A stretch of DNA of 64,000 nt from assembly GCF_900103165.1 (NCBI RefSeq), contig NZ_FNKY01000001.1, positions 248,001 to 312,000 of the forward strand, given 5' to 3'. The notes under the pieces are model-generated. The model saw only the letters and a list, made by a program, of their open reading frames with translations, did not search any database and was not told the DNA's origin. Source of the stretch: Nitrosospira multiformis. GTDB taxonomy: Bacteria > Pseudomonadota > Gammaproteobacteria > Burkholderiales > Nitrosomonadaceae. A program made the position numbers and the translations under genes. Every line of letters begins with the position of its first letter. Position 1 is the stretch's first letter. Positions 48,192 through 58,272 of this stretch are shown piece after piece.

Positions 48192-49060
48192 ATTTCGAGG
48201 AACGTGCACTCACCTTTTCATGTAACGGCAACTGGTTATACGGAGTTTTGAGCTTGCCCGAGTCCTCTGTTTCCAGAGGCGTGCTGATCGTAGTGGGTGG
48301 ACCACAATACCGGGCTGGAAGCCACCGTCAATTCACATTGCTTGCCCGCCACCTTGCCGCTCATGGTGTGCCTGTTCTGCGTTTTGATTACCGGGGAATG
48401 GGTGATAGCGAAGGAGATGTGAGAACATTCGAAGATTTGCATGACGATCTGCACTGCGCGATTGATAGCTTTCTGAACGAAGTTCCATCTCTCAATGAAC
48501 TGGTGATTTGGGGATTATGTGACGCCGCGTCGGCTGCGCTTTTCTATGCTCATCAGGATAAACGTGTAACGGGACTGGTACTGCTTAATCCGTGGGCACG
48601 GACGAATGAAGGAGCTGCCAAAGTCTATCTGAAACATTATTATATTGCCCGGCTATTTGAACTACGCTTATGGAGCAAGATATTACAGGGACGCTTTAAT
48701 TATTCGGAGGCGATTCGATCATTTTCGATGACTGTCGGCGCAGTCTTAAAACAAAAAAAAAGTACGGTGGCAATCACGAATAGGGATGGGATCAAATCTT
48801 GCGATCGTGCCCCCCTGCCGGAGCGAATGTTCACCGGACTCAACCGTTTTGGAGGAAGACTACTCCTGATTACCAGCGGCAATGACCTCACGGCTCAGGA
48901 GTTTCTGGACGTGGTGAACGGTTCACCCGAGTGGCAAAAACTGCTTGCCTCTCCGCGCGTATCCCGGCTCAATTTACCTGAGGCCACCCATACCTTTTCA
49001 CGGCGCGAGTGGCGTGACCAGGTCGCAGTCTGGACAAGGGAATGGATTGAGTCATGGTAA
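48188..49060 (+). CDS. Exosortase A system-associated hydrolase 1 (alpha/beta fold, Cys nucleophile)
   Basis: At 290 residues. The HG-equivalent loop is VVGGPQYRAGSHRQFTLLAR, the RFDYRGMGDSEGD segment follows, and the elbow is VIWGLCDAASAALFYA, with Cys in the nucleophile place and Ala for the second Gly. A late His lies in EATHTFSRREWRDQV. A Cys nucleophile would favour thioester or acyl-enzyme transfer, compatible with an ACP-linked acyl group. It overlaps the following glycosyltransferase by seven bases. Confidence 0.9.
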   Translation: MNFEERALTFSCNGNWLYGVLSLPESSVSRGVLIVVGGPQYRAGSHRQFTLLARHLAAHGVPVLRFDYRGMGDSEGDVRTFEDLHDDLHCAIDSFLNEVPSLNELVIWGLCDAASAALFYAHQDKRVTGLVLLNPWARTNEGAAKVYLKHYYIARLFELRLWSKILQGRFNYSEAIRSFSMTVGAVLKQKKSTVAITNRDGIKSCDRAPLPERMFTGLNRFGGRLLLITSGNDLTAQEFLDVVNGSPEWQKLLASPRVSRLNLPEATHTFSRREWRDQVAVWTREWIESW

Positions 49061-50310
49061 AAAGGGTTTTAATGATCGCATTCCACTTTCCTCCCATGCG
49101 CGGGAGTAGTGGCATTCTGCGAACCCTCAAATTCTCCAGGTACCTCCCGGAATTTGATTGGGAACCTATCATACTGACAGCTCATCCCAGAACCTATGCC
49201 AACACCAGTAACGATCAGGTCGCAGAAATTTCTGACCGGGTAACGGTGTATCGGGCGTTTGGTTTCGATACGTCCAGGCACTTGTCATTTATGAGACGGT
49301 ACCCCGGCCTGCTGGCACTGCCAGACCGTTGGGTCTCCTGGTCGCTTGGAGCCATACCCATGGGTTTATACCTGATCCGGAAATACCGGCCCGATGTCAT
49401 CTGGTCAACTTATCCAATCGCGACAGCGCATTTGATCGGACTCACTTTGAGTCGATTGACCGGACTGCCATGGGTTGCAGATTTCAGGGATCCAATGACC
49501 GATGTCGACTACCCACCCGATCGACTCACTCGTCAAATGTATCAGTGGATCGAAAAAAAGTCAGTCACCTATTGCACCAAGGCGGTGCTCACTACCCCCG
49601 GAGCGGTTGATGACTATAAAGAAAGGTTTCCGCAAACACCCGCTTCGCGCTTCCATCTCATCGAGAATGGATACGATGAAGAAAGTTTTGCCGCGGCTGA
49701 GGCTAACCGGATAAAGGAACAAAAAAAAAACGCTCGGCTCGTTCTGATACATAGCGGGATTATTTATCCTTCTGAACGCGACCCAACGCAATTATTTGAA
49801 GCCCTGGCGGTTCTCACCCAGCAAGAGTTGATTTCTCACACCAGCCTTCACGTGATCCTGCGGGCCACCGCTCACGATGAATATCTTCTTCAACTGATAG
49901 ATCAATACAAGATTGGCGATATTGTTTCGCTCGCGCCCCCCATTTCCTATCGCGAGGCTTTATCCGAAATGCTGGCTGCGGATGGTCTGCTGATTCTTCA
50001 GGCATCTAATTGCAATAACCAGATTCCAGCGAAACTCTATGAGTATCTACGTGCTCGCCGTCCCATCCTGGCTCTGACAGACCCGGTTGGAAATACCGCC
50101 GCAGCATTAATCAGCGTGGGAGTCGACACGATGGCACCCCTGGATTCCAGGAATGATATCATGCGGGAACTGCTACGTTTTCTGGCATTGATCAAAGGAA
50201 ATGAAGCTCCCATCGCATCGATGGAAAATGCGCTTGCAGGCTCGCGTAGATCAAGAACAAAGGAGTTGAGCAATCTCCTTGAGAGCGTGGCACAACGAGC
50301 CGGATCTTGA
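49054..50310 (+). CDS. Glycosyltransferase family 4-like protein
   Basis: At 418 residues, GT-B fold. N-terminal MIAFHFPPMRGSSGILRTLK, then IWSTYPIATAHLIGLTLSRL and WVADFRDPMTDVDYP. The C-terminal nucleotide-sugar region ILQASNCNNQIPAKLYEYLR (about 312-331) has the Lys-x-x-E-Y pattern of this group. It starts inside the end of hydrolase 1. It would act on the EPS repeat unit. Confidence 0.87.
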   Translation: MVKRVLMIAFHFPPMRGSSGILRTLKFSRYLPEFDWEPIILTAHPRTYANTSNDQVAEISDRVTVYRAFGFDTSRHLSFMRRYPGLLALPDRWVSWSLGAIPMGLYLIRKYRPDVIWSTYPIATAHLIGLTLSRLTGLPWVADFRDPMTDVDYPPDRLTRQMYQWIEKKSVTYCTKAVLTTPGAVDDYKERFPQTPASRFHLIENGYDEESFAAAEANRIKEQKKNARLVLIHSGIIYPSERDPTQLFEALAVLTQQELISHTSLHVILRATAHDEYLLQLIDQYKIGDIVSLAPPISYREALSEMLAADGLLILQASNCNNQIPAKLYEYLRARRPILALTDPVGNTAAALISVGVDTMAPLDSRNDIMRELLRFLALIKGNEAPIASMENALAGSRRSRTKELSNLLESVAQRAGS

Positions 50311-50359
50311 ACCTTTACCGATTATCCGGATCGGATTATTTACCTGGAAGGAGACTTTT

Positions 50360-50989
50360 ATGAAATTAGCATCTTACCTGACCGCATTAATAATTTCTGC
50401 AGTCTCGTTAAACCTTCAGGCGGAACCTTATTGTGGAGAGCTAACCGAAGCTTACGGCACAACGGGTGGCGACTACACAAATAGTGAGGACAGGCAAAAA
50501 AAATTGCCCATCGTTGAAAAATTCCACTTTACTCCAAACGTTGAAAACCTGACCAGGGGGGAGTCGGGACAGTTGGGGGCAGATCTGACATATACGCTTC
50601 AACGTTTTCCAAACCATCACCGTGCATTGGCGTCATTTGCAAAGCTTGGCCTTAGAGATAAGACTGCAAAGCCGAGGGGTGCACATTTTTCCGTGGGGTG
50701 CGCATTTGATCGCGCCATCCGGTTCAAGCCAAGTGACGGCACAGTTCGCATGATATACAGTAACTATTTGATGAAAATGGGGAAAAACGATGAAGCCTTT
50801 GCGCAGCTAAAAGAGGCAAGCAACCTTCAGCCGGAAGACCCCACCATTAACTACAATCTCGGCTTGCTCTATGTTCAGAAAAAAGATTATGAACAGGCCA
50901 GAACTTATGCAAAGAAAGCCTATGAACTCGGCTTTCCGCTGCCCGGCCTCAAAAATAAGCTGGTAGAGGCCGGAAAATGGGAGGACTAG
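50360..50989 (+). CDS. Secreted TPR-repeat protein
   Basis: At 209 residues with a signal peptide (MKLASYLTALIISAVSLNLQ, cut near AEP). Cys pair early (YCGELTEAYG and SVGCAFDRAI). Two or three TPRs from about 100 (AIRFKPSDGTVRMIYSNYL, FAQLKEASNLQPEDPTINYN, YEQARTYAKKAYELGFPLPG). Start ATG at 50360 is preceded by GGAAGGAG; a longer frame to 50279 overlaps the previous gene. Probably a periplasmic scaffold in EPS secretion. It ends the plus operon. Convergent with tviC. Confidence 0.82.
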   Translation: MKLASYLTALIISAVSLNLQAEPYCGELTEAYGTTGGDYTNSEDRQKKLPIVEKFHFTPNVENLTRGESGQLGADLTYTLQRFPNHHRALASFAKLGLRDKTAKPRGAHFSVGCAFDRAIRFKPSDGTVRMIYSNYLMKMGKNDEAFAQLKEASNLQPEDPTINYNLGLLYVQKKDYEQARTYAKKAYELGFPLPGLKNKLVEAGKWED

Positions 50990-51037
50990 TCTGAAGCGAG
51001 GGTGACTTGCTTCGGAAGGACTTCGACCATCTATTGT

Positions 51038-52090
51038 TTATTTTGCATCGCGACCCTTCTCGGATGCAAGATCGGCGATATACCAATCCAGCGCCTGCTT
51101 GAGCCCTTCATTGATCCGATGGGTCGGCGCAAAACCCAGCATCCTGACAGCCTTGGAAATATCAGCCTGCGAATGCCGTACATCGCCCTTGCGAAAATCC
51201 ACGTATTCCGGTTTGTAATGCTGGAGATGAGGAAATTTTTCCAGTAGTAACACGCGTATCATTTCGTAGAGTTGATTAAGGCTGGTACGTTCATTGATTG
51301 CCACGTTGTAAATTTGATTGACCGCATCGGAATTCTCGGTGAGTGCCGCCAGAAGGTTGACTTGAATAACGTTTTCGATAAAACAGAAATCCCGGCTGGT
51401 TTCGCCATCCCCATTGATATACAGCGTCTTGTTTTTGATGAGGGCGGCGACCCATTGAGGAATCACTGCCGCGTAAGCGCCATTCGGGTCCTGCCTGGGG
51501 CCAAAGACATTAAAATAGCGCAAGCCTATGGTGCCCATACCATAACAACGCGCAAATACTTCGGCGTAAAGTTCGTTAACATACTTGGTCACGGCATAAG
51601 GTGAAAGTGGCCGGCCAATCACGGATTCAATTTTCGGCAAATCGGGATGATCGCCATAGGTGGAACTGGATGCCGCGTATATAAACCGCTTTACAGGGGC
51701 GTCACGTGATGCCACCAGTAAATTCAGGAAACCCGAAATGTTGCTCTCGTTTGTGCGGATAGGGTCCTGAATGGAACGCGGCACGGATCCAAGGGCGGCT
51801 TCATGTAACACGTAATCCACGCCTTTGCATGCATCCCTGCAAGCTTCAAGTTGGCAGATGTCCCCCTCAATCAAACTGAAATTCCGCCACGCCTCTTCTC
51901 CAACCAGCTCTTTTATCTGCTCAAGATTATGCGGATGGCCAGTCGAAAAATTGTCCAGCCCAACCACCTTCTGGTTCAGCTTGAGCAAAGCCTCCAACAA
52001 ATTAGATCCAATAAAGCCGGCAACGCCCGTAACCAGCCAACGATACTGATGATTTTTCAGATGCTGCAGGACATCCTGATAGCTTGTCAT
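51038..52090 (-). CDS. tviC: UDP-N-acetylglucosamine/UDP-GlcNAcA C4-epimerase (TviC/WbpP type)
   Basis: At 350 residues, extended SDR of the UDP-hexosamine 4-epimerase group. It has [17 protein letters not shown] (about 20-36), with the family's usual N-terminal extension before the Rossmann fold ([20 protein letters not shown]), [10 protein letters not shown] and the catalytic YAVTK. Downstream of tviB on the same strand, 146 bases apart. With TviB it gives UDP-GalNAcA (Vi-type precursor). Interconversion of GlcNAc/GalNAc forms is family knowledge. Confidence 0.9.
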   Translation of the reverse strand: MTSYQDVLQHLKNHQYRWLVTGVAGFIGSNLLEALLKLNQKVVGLDNFSTGHPHNLEQIKELVGEEAWRNFSLIEGDICQLEACRDACKGVDYVLHEAALGSVPRSIQDPIRTNESNISGFLNLLVASRDAPVKRFIYAASSSTYGDHPDLPKIESVIGRPLSPYAVTKYVNELYAEVFARCYGMGTIGLRYFNVFGPRQDPNGAYAAVIPQWVAALIKNKTLYINGDGETSRDFCFIENVIQVNLLAALTENSDAVNQIYNVAINERTSLNQLYEMIRVLLLEKFPHLQHYKPEYVDFRKGDVRHSQADISKAVRMLGFAPTHRINEGLKQALDWYIADLASEKGRDAK

Positions 52091-52236
52091 ACCGGGCCAA
52101 CCTGCTTTTGCAAGCTAAATCCGCCCGGTAACGAGATCATCAAAGGAGGCAAGGTCAAATGATGCGGAAAGTCTTGGTGGATCATAGGCAAAACTGAAAA
52201 AAAGCAAAAAATGAACGGTCAACCACCCGACTGGAC

Positions 52237-53517
52237 TTAAAGTCGCCAGACGTTAAAACCAGCCGCCCTTAGCGCTATTGGGTCGAGCTGGGATTTAACA
52301 TCAATAAAACATCCTTTATCGGTAACTTTGGATTGAAAATCAGTCAAGGGTCTGCCGGTAAACTCCCGATGTGAAACCGCCACGATTATCGCGTCCGCGC
52401 ACGGGAGATTTTCCCATGACTCAAGCTCCACGCCATATTCATGCCGAGCTTCCTCAGGGTCCGCGACAGGATCATGGATGTGGATCTCAACCCCGTAGGA
52501 CTTAAGTTCATTAATCAAGTCAGCAACTTTAGAGTTTCTCAGGTCGGGGCAGTTTTCCTTGAAAGATAATCCCAGAACATTCACTCGCGCACCCCGGACG
52601 TTAATGTCAGCCTTGATGATTTGTTTGATTGTTTGTTCCGCAACAAATTTTGCCATACTGTCATTGATACGGCGCCCAGCCAGAATAACCTGGGGGATAT
52701 ACCCGATCATCTCCGCCTTATGGGTAAGATAATAAGGATCCACGCCAATACAATGCCCCCCTACCAAACCAGGACGAAAAGGGAGAAAATTCCATTTGGT
52801 ACCCGCCGCCTGGAGAACTTCCAGCGTGTCAATTCCCAGCTTATCGAAAATGATGGCCAGCTCATTCATTAATGCGATATTCAGGTCACGCTGTGTATTC
52901 TCAATCACTTTCGCGGCTTCTGCGACCTTGATACTGGATGCGCGATGTACACCAGCGGTAACCACGCTTTCATAAAGCACCGCAATTTTCTCCAGTGTAT
53001 CGTCGTCATCTCCCGACACGACCTTCAAAATAGTGGTCAGCCTATGCTGTTTATCACCGGGATTGATGCGTTCCGGAGAAAAGCCGACGTGAAAATCATT
53101 TTTCCATTTCATACCGGAATGTTTCTCCAGTACTGGAATGCAGATTTCCTCCGTGGCACCCGGATACACCGTGGATTCGTATATGACAATCGCTCCTCGC
53201 TTCATATGCTTCGCTACGGTCTGACTTGCGCCGGCAAGCGACGCAAAATCCGGCTGATGGGCAAGATCCACCGGCGTTGGCACGGCCACCACGATATAGT
53301 CAGCCTGCGCTAACTCGGAAGGGTCCGTGGTGACAGAGAGTTGACTGGCGGCCTGAAAATCATCAAACGGCACTTCGCCAGTGGGGTCTACGCAACGCTT
53401 ATAACTCTCGACTTTGCTGGCAGAGAGATCGTAACCTATAGTCCGCTGTTTTTTGCCGAATTCGACCGCCAGGGGCAATCCTACGTAGCCCAATCCCACC
53501 ACAGCTACCACACTCAT
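52237..53517 (-). CDS. tviB: UDP-N-acetylglucosamine 6-dehydrogenase (TviB/WbpA-type)
   Basis: At 426 residues, UDP-sugar dehydrogenase family. GLGYVGLPLAVEFGK is the NAD site, VVAVPTPVD and STVYPGATEE follow, and the catalytic Cys lies in GGHCIGVDPYYLTHKAE. It converts UDP-GlcNAc to UDP-GlcNAcA in the Vi-antigen pathway. Start at MSVVAVVGLGY (53517); four further residues upstream are possible. Together with tviC this predicts an N-acetylhexosaminuronic acid in the polymer. Confidence 0.92.
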   Translation of the reverse strand: MSVVAVVGLGYVGLPLAVEFGKKQRTIGYDLSASKVESYKRCVDPTGEVPFDDFQAASQLSVTTDPSELAQADYIVVAVPTPVDLAHQPDFASLAGASQTVAKHMKRGAIVIYESTVYPGATEEICIPVLEKHSGMKWKNDFHVGFSPERINPGDKQHRLTTILKVVSGDDDDTLEKIAVLYESVVTAGVHRASSIKVAEAAKVIENTQRDLNIALMNELAIIFDKLGIDTLEVLQAAGTKWNFLPFRPGLVGGHCIGVDPYYLTHKAEMIGYIPQVILAGRRINDSMAKFVAEQTIKQIIKADINVRGARVNVLGLSFKENCPDLRNSKVADLINELKSYGVEIHIHDPVADPEEARHEYGVELESWENLPCADAIIVAVSHREFTGRPLTDFQSKVTDKGCFIDVKSQLDPIALRAAGFNVWRL

Positions 53518-53961
53518 AGTTATCTCCATTATTGTTCATGGCAAACATAAATAATCGCTGCGTCATTCTGAATTATCGGCCTGAATCCCCATAAAGTAAC
53601 CTGTACTAAAGGCCAATTCCGGACCTGGCAGATACCAGCATATCATACCGGGTAATGATGGTGATAAGATGACTGGCGAGAGCGCGTTTCCCGATAATGC
53701 CAATCAAGATAGACCTGCTGCGCAGAGGCTATCCATATACTATAAATAGAAACGTGGGCATTACTACAACCTTTACAATGGATGAAGTCTTTTCATCGAC
53801 TTCATCCATGAATGATCGGGGCATACACGCATGATTTTCAAATGCCAGGCTCGACACTTCCTATACAATACAACCAGTTGTGCTGTTACTGCATTTGCGG
53901 ACATCATGTTTTTAAAGCAGCGTCTAATATAATTACAATCGCTAATGGAAAAGGAAGATTT
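53518..53961. other. Divergent intergenic region between tviB and prsT
   Basis: About 440 bases, no gene supported. It contains a 12-bp hairpin (53778-53809) and TATAAT (53928-53933) 29 bases before the prsT start, with no good -35 box at 17 bases. TGGCAGATACCAGCA (about 53630) resembles a sigma-54 site but has nine, not ten, bases between GG and GC. Confidence 0.45.
53778..53809. repeat. Perfect 12-bp inverted repeat upstream of prsT
   Basis: Arms ATGGATGAAGTC (53778-53789) and GACTTCATCCAT (53798-53809) with an eight-base loop. No T-run follows, so it is more likely an operator or RNA structure in the prsT leader than a terminator. Confidence 0.65.
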
Positions 53962-56751
53962 ATGCGTAACCTAAGCGTCGCGACCGCAACCAAAAACTTA
54001 TTGACGCTTGTGACTTCAATTGCACTGATTGGAACAGGCATTGCCGGCTGTGGCAAAACCGAGGACGCCCAGAAGCTAATGTCTGATGCCAGACAATATC
54101 AGCAAAAGGGAGATGACAAGGCTGCCATTATCCAGCTTAAAAACGTATTACAGAAAAATCCGGATGATGCCGAAGCCCGTTATCTCCTGGGTACGATTTA
54201 TAACAAAACCGGTGAGTTACAATCAGCCGAGAAGGAACTCCGCAGGGCTTTGAACCTGGGAATGAGTCCCGCCAAGGTATTGCCGGATTTAGGTCGAACA
54301 TTGCTGAATCTAGGTCAATTTCAGCAGATTCTGGATGAAACGAAACAACTTTCCGAGAGCAAGAATTCTGCTGAAATTTCGACATTGCGAGGAAACGCTT
54401 TTCTGGCCTTGGGTAAAACCAAGGAAGGCAAAGAATTGTTCGAGCAGGCGCTTCAGGACAAACCGGGCTACTCCGATGCGTTAATCGGAATGGCGCGATA
54501 TTCGCTTGTCGGAAAGGATATCGAGGCGGCAACGCGCTTTTCGGAGCAAGCGGTAACCCAAAATCCGGAGGATGCGGACGCATGGTTTTTTAGAGGCGAC
54601 CTGCTACGCGTCCAGGGAAAAACTGATCTGGCCCTTGCGGCTTACGATCAAGTTGTGAAGTTAAGGCCAAATAGCGCCTCCGCGTTAATCAACAAAGCCT
54701 TCATAGAGATTAATACTGGAAAATTTGAAGCCGCCAAGGCGGATATCGATGCGGCACGCAAGGTTGCGCCCGGCAACCTGATGACTTTTTATACCCAGGC
54801 GCTGCTGGATTTTTCTCAGAAAAAATATACCGCCGCGTTGGAATCCTTGCAACAGGTACTCAGCAAATCACCGGAACACTTGCCCAGCGTATTGCTTGCA
54901 GGGGCAGTTCAGCTTGAGCTGGGATCAACGTCACAAGCAGAGCAACATCTGAAATTTTATCTGGACAGAGATCCGGGGAATCTCTATGCACGCAAATTGA
55001 TGGTTTCAGTTTTGCTGAAAAACCGCCAGCCACAGCGTGCGATCGCCCTGCTGAATCCCGCCCTCAAGAACGTGCAGCAAGATCCCCAATTACTCGCCCT
55101 TGCGGGTGAATCCTATATGCAAGCCAAAGATTTTGTCAAAGCGACGGAGTATTTTGAAGCAGCCAGTCGTATCTCGCCGGAAAATGCGATGCTCCATACC
55201 GCGCTAAGCATGAGCAAGCTGGGAGAGGGCGATAACTCTCGTGCCGTAGCCGAGCTGGAGAAGGCAACAAAACTGGACCCCAAATCGGCTCAAGCAGGCA
55301 TTCTGCTAGTCATGACACACCTTCGCCTCAAGGAATTCGACAAGGCGCTCGCCACGGCGAGGACTCTTGAAAAGGAACATCCAGACAACCCCTTTATTCA
55401 AAATTTAAAAGGAGGGATCTACCTCAGCAAAAAAGATACGCCTAACGCACGTGCAAGTTTTGAGAAGGCGCTTTCTCTTCAGCCAACCTATTTTCCTGCT
55501 GTGGCAAATCTCGCTCAGCTTGATCTACAAGATAAAAAACCGGATGCTGCCAAGAAGCGTTTTGAAGCCATTCTGCAGAAAGACAAAAAGAATATTCAGG
55601 CCATGACCGCGCTTTCCGGCATTGCTCTCAATCAAGGACAGAATAAGGAGGCGACGGCCTGGCTGGAGCGAGCCAGTCAGGAAAATCCTGACGCACTCCA
55701 GCCCGCCATGGTTCTGGCAGCTCACTATTTACGTATCGGAGAAAAACAAAAATCTCTGAATTTTGTGAAAAAACTGCAAGCCACGCACCCGAACAATGCG
55801 GATGTTCTGGACTTGCTGGCACAAGCCCAATTTGCCAACGATGACAAGGCCGGTGCCCTGGAGAGTTATAATAAACTTGCTGCCATACTACCGGATTCTC
55901 CTCTCGCACAATTCCGTATCGCTTCTCTTCACATCGCAATGGAGAACTTGCCTGCCGCATCCGACGCACTCAAAAAAACGCTGGCGCTGAAACCGGATTA
56001 TCTGGACGCGAAATTGGCGCAGATCATGCTTGAGACACGCAAAGGAAATAATGAAGTAGCTATCGCACTTTCCCGTGAGATTCAAAAACAGCATGCGAAA
56101 TCACCCGTAGGCTACGCAGCGGAAGGGGATCTGCAGATGAGACAGAAGAATCCCGCCCTCGCCGCAAAGGCTTATGAGCAAGCGTGGGTGCTCAATAAAG
56201 ATCCAGCGTTAATGATCAAATTGCATGCGTCGCTTAGCCAGCTCGGAAAAGGCAAGGAAGCAAACGTCCGTTTACTCCAATGGCTGAAGGAACGGCCTGA
56301 TGATACATCAGCCCGCATGTACCTTGCCGGGGTTTACCTCATGGACCAGCAGATGAAATCCGCCATAGAACAATATCGAATCATCCTGCGGGAAAGTCCC
56401 GACTATGTGCCTGCGTTGAACAACCTTGCGACGGCATACCAGCAGGAGAAAGACCCACTGGCCCTGGAATATGCCGAAAAGGCCTATAAACTGGCCCCGG
56501 AAAGCCCGGCGATACTGGATACCCTGGGATGGATATTGGTAGAGCAAGGCAATACTACGCGCGGCCTGCCGCTCCTGCAGAAAGCGGCCTCGCTGGCACC
56601 AGACTTGACGGAGATTCGCTATCACTTTGTGCTCGGACTGGTCAAAGCGGGTGACAAGGCTAAAGCCCGTAAAGAACTTGAACAATTGCTGGCGACGGGA
56701 AAGGACTTCCCGGATATCAACAAGGCAAGAGCCCTGCTGAAGGAGATATAG
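53962..56751 (+). CDS. prsT: XrtA/PEP-CTERM system TPR-repeat lipoprotein PrsT
   Basis: At 929 residues. Type II signal peptide with lipobox IAGC (Cys about 32) and then at least 20 TPR units to the end (for example AIIQLKNVLQKNPDDAEARY, SAEKELRRALNLGM, ARKELEQLLATGKDF). Start at the ATG 53962 with AAGGAAG upstream; a 50-residue longer frame has no signal peptide at its start. PrsT proteins occur only with exosortase A-type EPS loci and are thought to be outer-envelope scaffolds for EPS or PEP-CTERM export. In other genomes prsT lies next to xrtA, prsK/prsR; here these are not in the window. Confidence 0.93.
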   Translation: MRNLSVATATKNLLTLVTSIALIGTGIAGCGKTEDAQKLMSDARQYQQKGDDKAAIIQLKNVLQKNPDDAEARYLLGTIYNKTGELQSAEKELRRALNLGMSPAKVLPDLGRTLLNLGQFQQILDETKQLSESKNSAEISTLRGNAFLALGKTKEGKELFEQALQDKPGYSDALIGMARYSLVGKDIEAATRFSEQAVTQNPEDADAWFFRGDLLRVQGKTDLALAAYDQVVKLRPNSASALINKAFIEINTGKFEAAKADIDAARKVAPGNLMTFYTQALLDFSQKKYTAALESLQQVLSKSPEHLPSVLLAGAVQLELGSTSQAEQHLKFYLDRDPGNLYARKLMVSVLLKNRQPQRAIALLNPALKNVQQDPQLLALAGESYMQAKDFVKATEYFEAASRISPENAMLHTALSMSKLGEGDNSRAVAELEKATKLDPKSAQAGILLVMTHLRLKEFDKALATARTLEKEHPDNPFIQNLKGGIYLSKKDTPNARASFEKALSLQPTYFPAVANLAQLDLQDKKPDAAKKRFEAILQKDKKNIQAMTALSGIALNQGQNKEATAWLERASQENPDALQPAMVLAAHYLRIGEKQKSLNFVKKLQATHPNNADVLDLLAQAQFANDDKAGALESYNKLAAILPDSPLAQFRIASLHIAMENLPAASDALKKTLALKPDYLDAKLAQIMLETRKGNNEVAIALSREIQKQHAKSPVGYAAEGDLQMRQKNPALAAKAYEQAWVLNKDPALMIKLHASLSQLGKGKEANVRLLQWLKERPDDTSARMYLAGVYLMDQQMKSAIEQYRIILRESPDYVPALNNLATAYQQEKDPLALEYAEKAYKLAPESPAILDTLGWILVEQGNTTRGLPLLQKAASLAPDLTEIRYHFVLGLVKAGDKAKARKELEQLLATGKDFPDINKARALLKEI

Positions 56752-56988
56752 TAAGCGCCAAGGTCAGCTACGAGATAGAATTTGGAACTCTTCCGTGCCG
56801 CTTCGGAGAAGCAGAAAGCCGGGTTATAGAATCCCAGAACTTGTCATGCCTTCGGTTACCTCGCGATGCATATAAGCTTTGAGCCGCCAGCCACTATTGC
56901 GCCCCCCGCTTTGCTTGCCCTGCGGGGTTAGCTCGCGTCCTGCCAACCGGTAAAAAGCTGTCCTGATTTCATACGAAGAACCCGGCTG

Positions 56989-58098
56989 TTACGCGTTCTT
57001 TTGCCTGACCGTATCATTCAAGGCAGCGCCGGATACGGGCGCATCACGTCCCGAGGCCGAGGTCGACGCCGAAGCTTCATCCCAGATGCGCCGCAATGCA
57101 TCCCACATGCCAGTACGCATGGTCTTCAAGTAAAGGGTGTTATCACTCAAACCGTTCACCAACCGCCGTTGGGCCTTGCCAAGATTATGATAGGGCAAGC
57201 TCATGAAGAGATGATGCGTCGCATGATAGCGCAGGCCAACAGGAGCCCATAGGGCGGTAAGAAACAAATTACCCGGAACATTGATGGAATCGAGAAATTG
57301 CTCGGTAAACTCCATCTGATGATCACCGGGGTTACGATAGGCATGGGCGCTAAGCGTGCGTAGTGAGTTCACAAAGAAAATAAACATTGCAATCACATAC
57401 CAGAGAACCAGGGCCTTGTAGGTCAGCACTCCCAACCCAATGCAAATTACGGCTGTTGTTACAAATACGAAAGCACCAAACTCCTGCAGCCGCCAGTGCT
57501 TATCGTTACGGATAGCATTCTGTGCGCGCTTGTAGGTCATATCGATGGTCAGCGAGGAAGCTCGCTCCCAAATAAATTTACGCAGCGGTGGAATCAGATA
57601 AGACAGAGGCGTAAGAATGAGAAAACGGACAATGAAGAAAAAAGGCAGCATAAACGACAGCATCACATAACCGACCATTGCCACCGGTTTCTGGGTAGCA
57701 AAGGGAATATATTCCCCATCCTTGCTGGTCCCGTAGACGTCGCGCTTATGATGATCGTTGTGTACACCGTCATAGGTAAATGAGGGAACCAGCAACGGTA
57801 TACCACAAATGATATTCCATACCAGACGAAACAGTCCGAACGTGCCCTTTTTTAAATGGGCCAGTTCGTGAACGAAAATGGCCGCGCGATAAAAAGCAAA
57901 TGTGGCAATAATCGCGGATATGAGCTGCCAGGAGGAAAACTGCGGCATCGACAGGGCAGCTACAAAGGAAACCCAGCCCAGAGAGATATGAAAGAGAAAA
58001 TCCCCCCAGTAAATCCAGGGATTGGGCGTCATCAGATCGCGGACAAGCTCATGTGCCTCCCGCAATGGGAATTCCCGGCCAGCTGTTGTTTCCATCAT
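56989..58098 (-). CDS. Membrane fatty acid desaturase
   Basis: At 369 residues, di-iron desaturase/hydroxylase superfamily. Three histidine boxes: HELAH (about 76-80), HNDHHKRDVYG (about 112-116 for the HNDHH) and HATHH (about 293-297), with four hydrophobic stretches between. It inserts a double bond or hydroxyl in a lipid acyl chain. Between prsT and rfbC, it may modify membrane lipid or an acyl group on the polymer; nothing decides. A low-T hairpin CCCCGC...GCGGGG (about 56904-56927) lies in the 237-base gap after prsT. Confidence 0.88.
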   Translation of the reverse strand: MMETTAGREFPLREAHELVRDLMTPNPWIYWGDFLFHISLGWVSFVAALSMPQFSSWQLISAIIATFAFYRAAIFVHELAHLKKGTFGLFRLVWNIICGIPLLVPSFTYDGVHNDHHKRDVYGTSKDGEYIPFATQKPVAMVGYVMLSFMLPFFFIVRFLILTPLSYLIPPLRKFIWERASSLTIDMTYKRAQNAIRNDKHWRLQEFGAFVFVTTAVICIGLGVLTYKALVLWYVIAMFIFFVNSLRTLSAHAYRNPGDHQMEFTEQFLDSINVPGNLFLTALWAPVGLRYHATHHLFMSLPYHNLGKAQRRLVNGLSDNTLYLKTMRTGMWDALRRIWDEASASTSASGRDAPVSGAALNDTVRQKNA

Positions 58099-58272
58099 TT
58101 TCAGACCCTCATCTCGGATCGTTCATTGTAGATCGCATTAACCTTGTGCACAGCTGTTATCTGATTTATTGCCATTTAATTTACCAGCACCGATTCATAA
58201 CGACATTCACCCACATATCCGTCCACCAGCTTCGTTCATCGCGGCTAGTCCAGCGAATTAACACGCGGGGCT

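Noticed and set aside
54137-54583. 148-codon ORF antisense to prsT
   Set aside because: Shadow frame inside a certain TPR gene.
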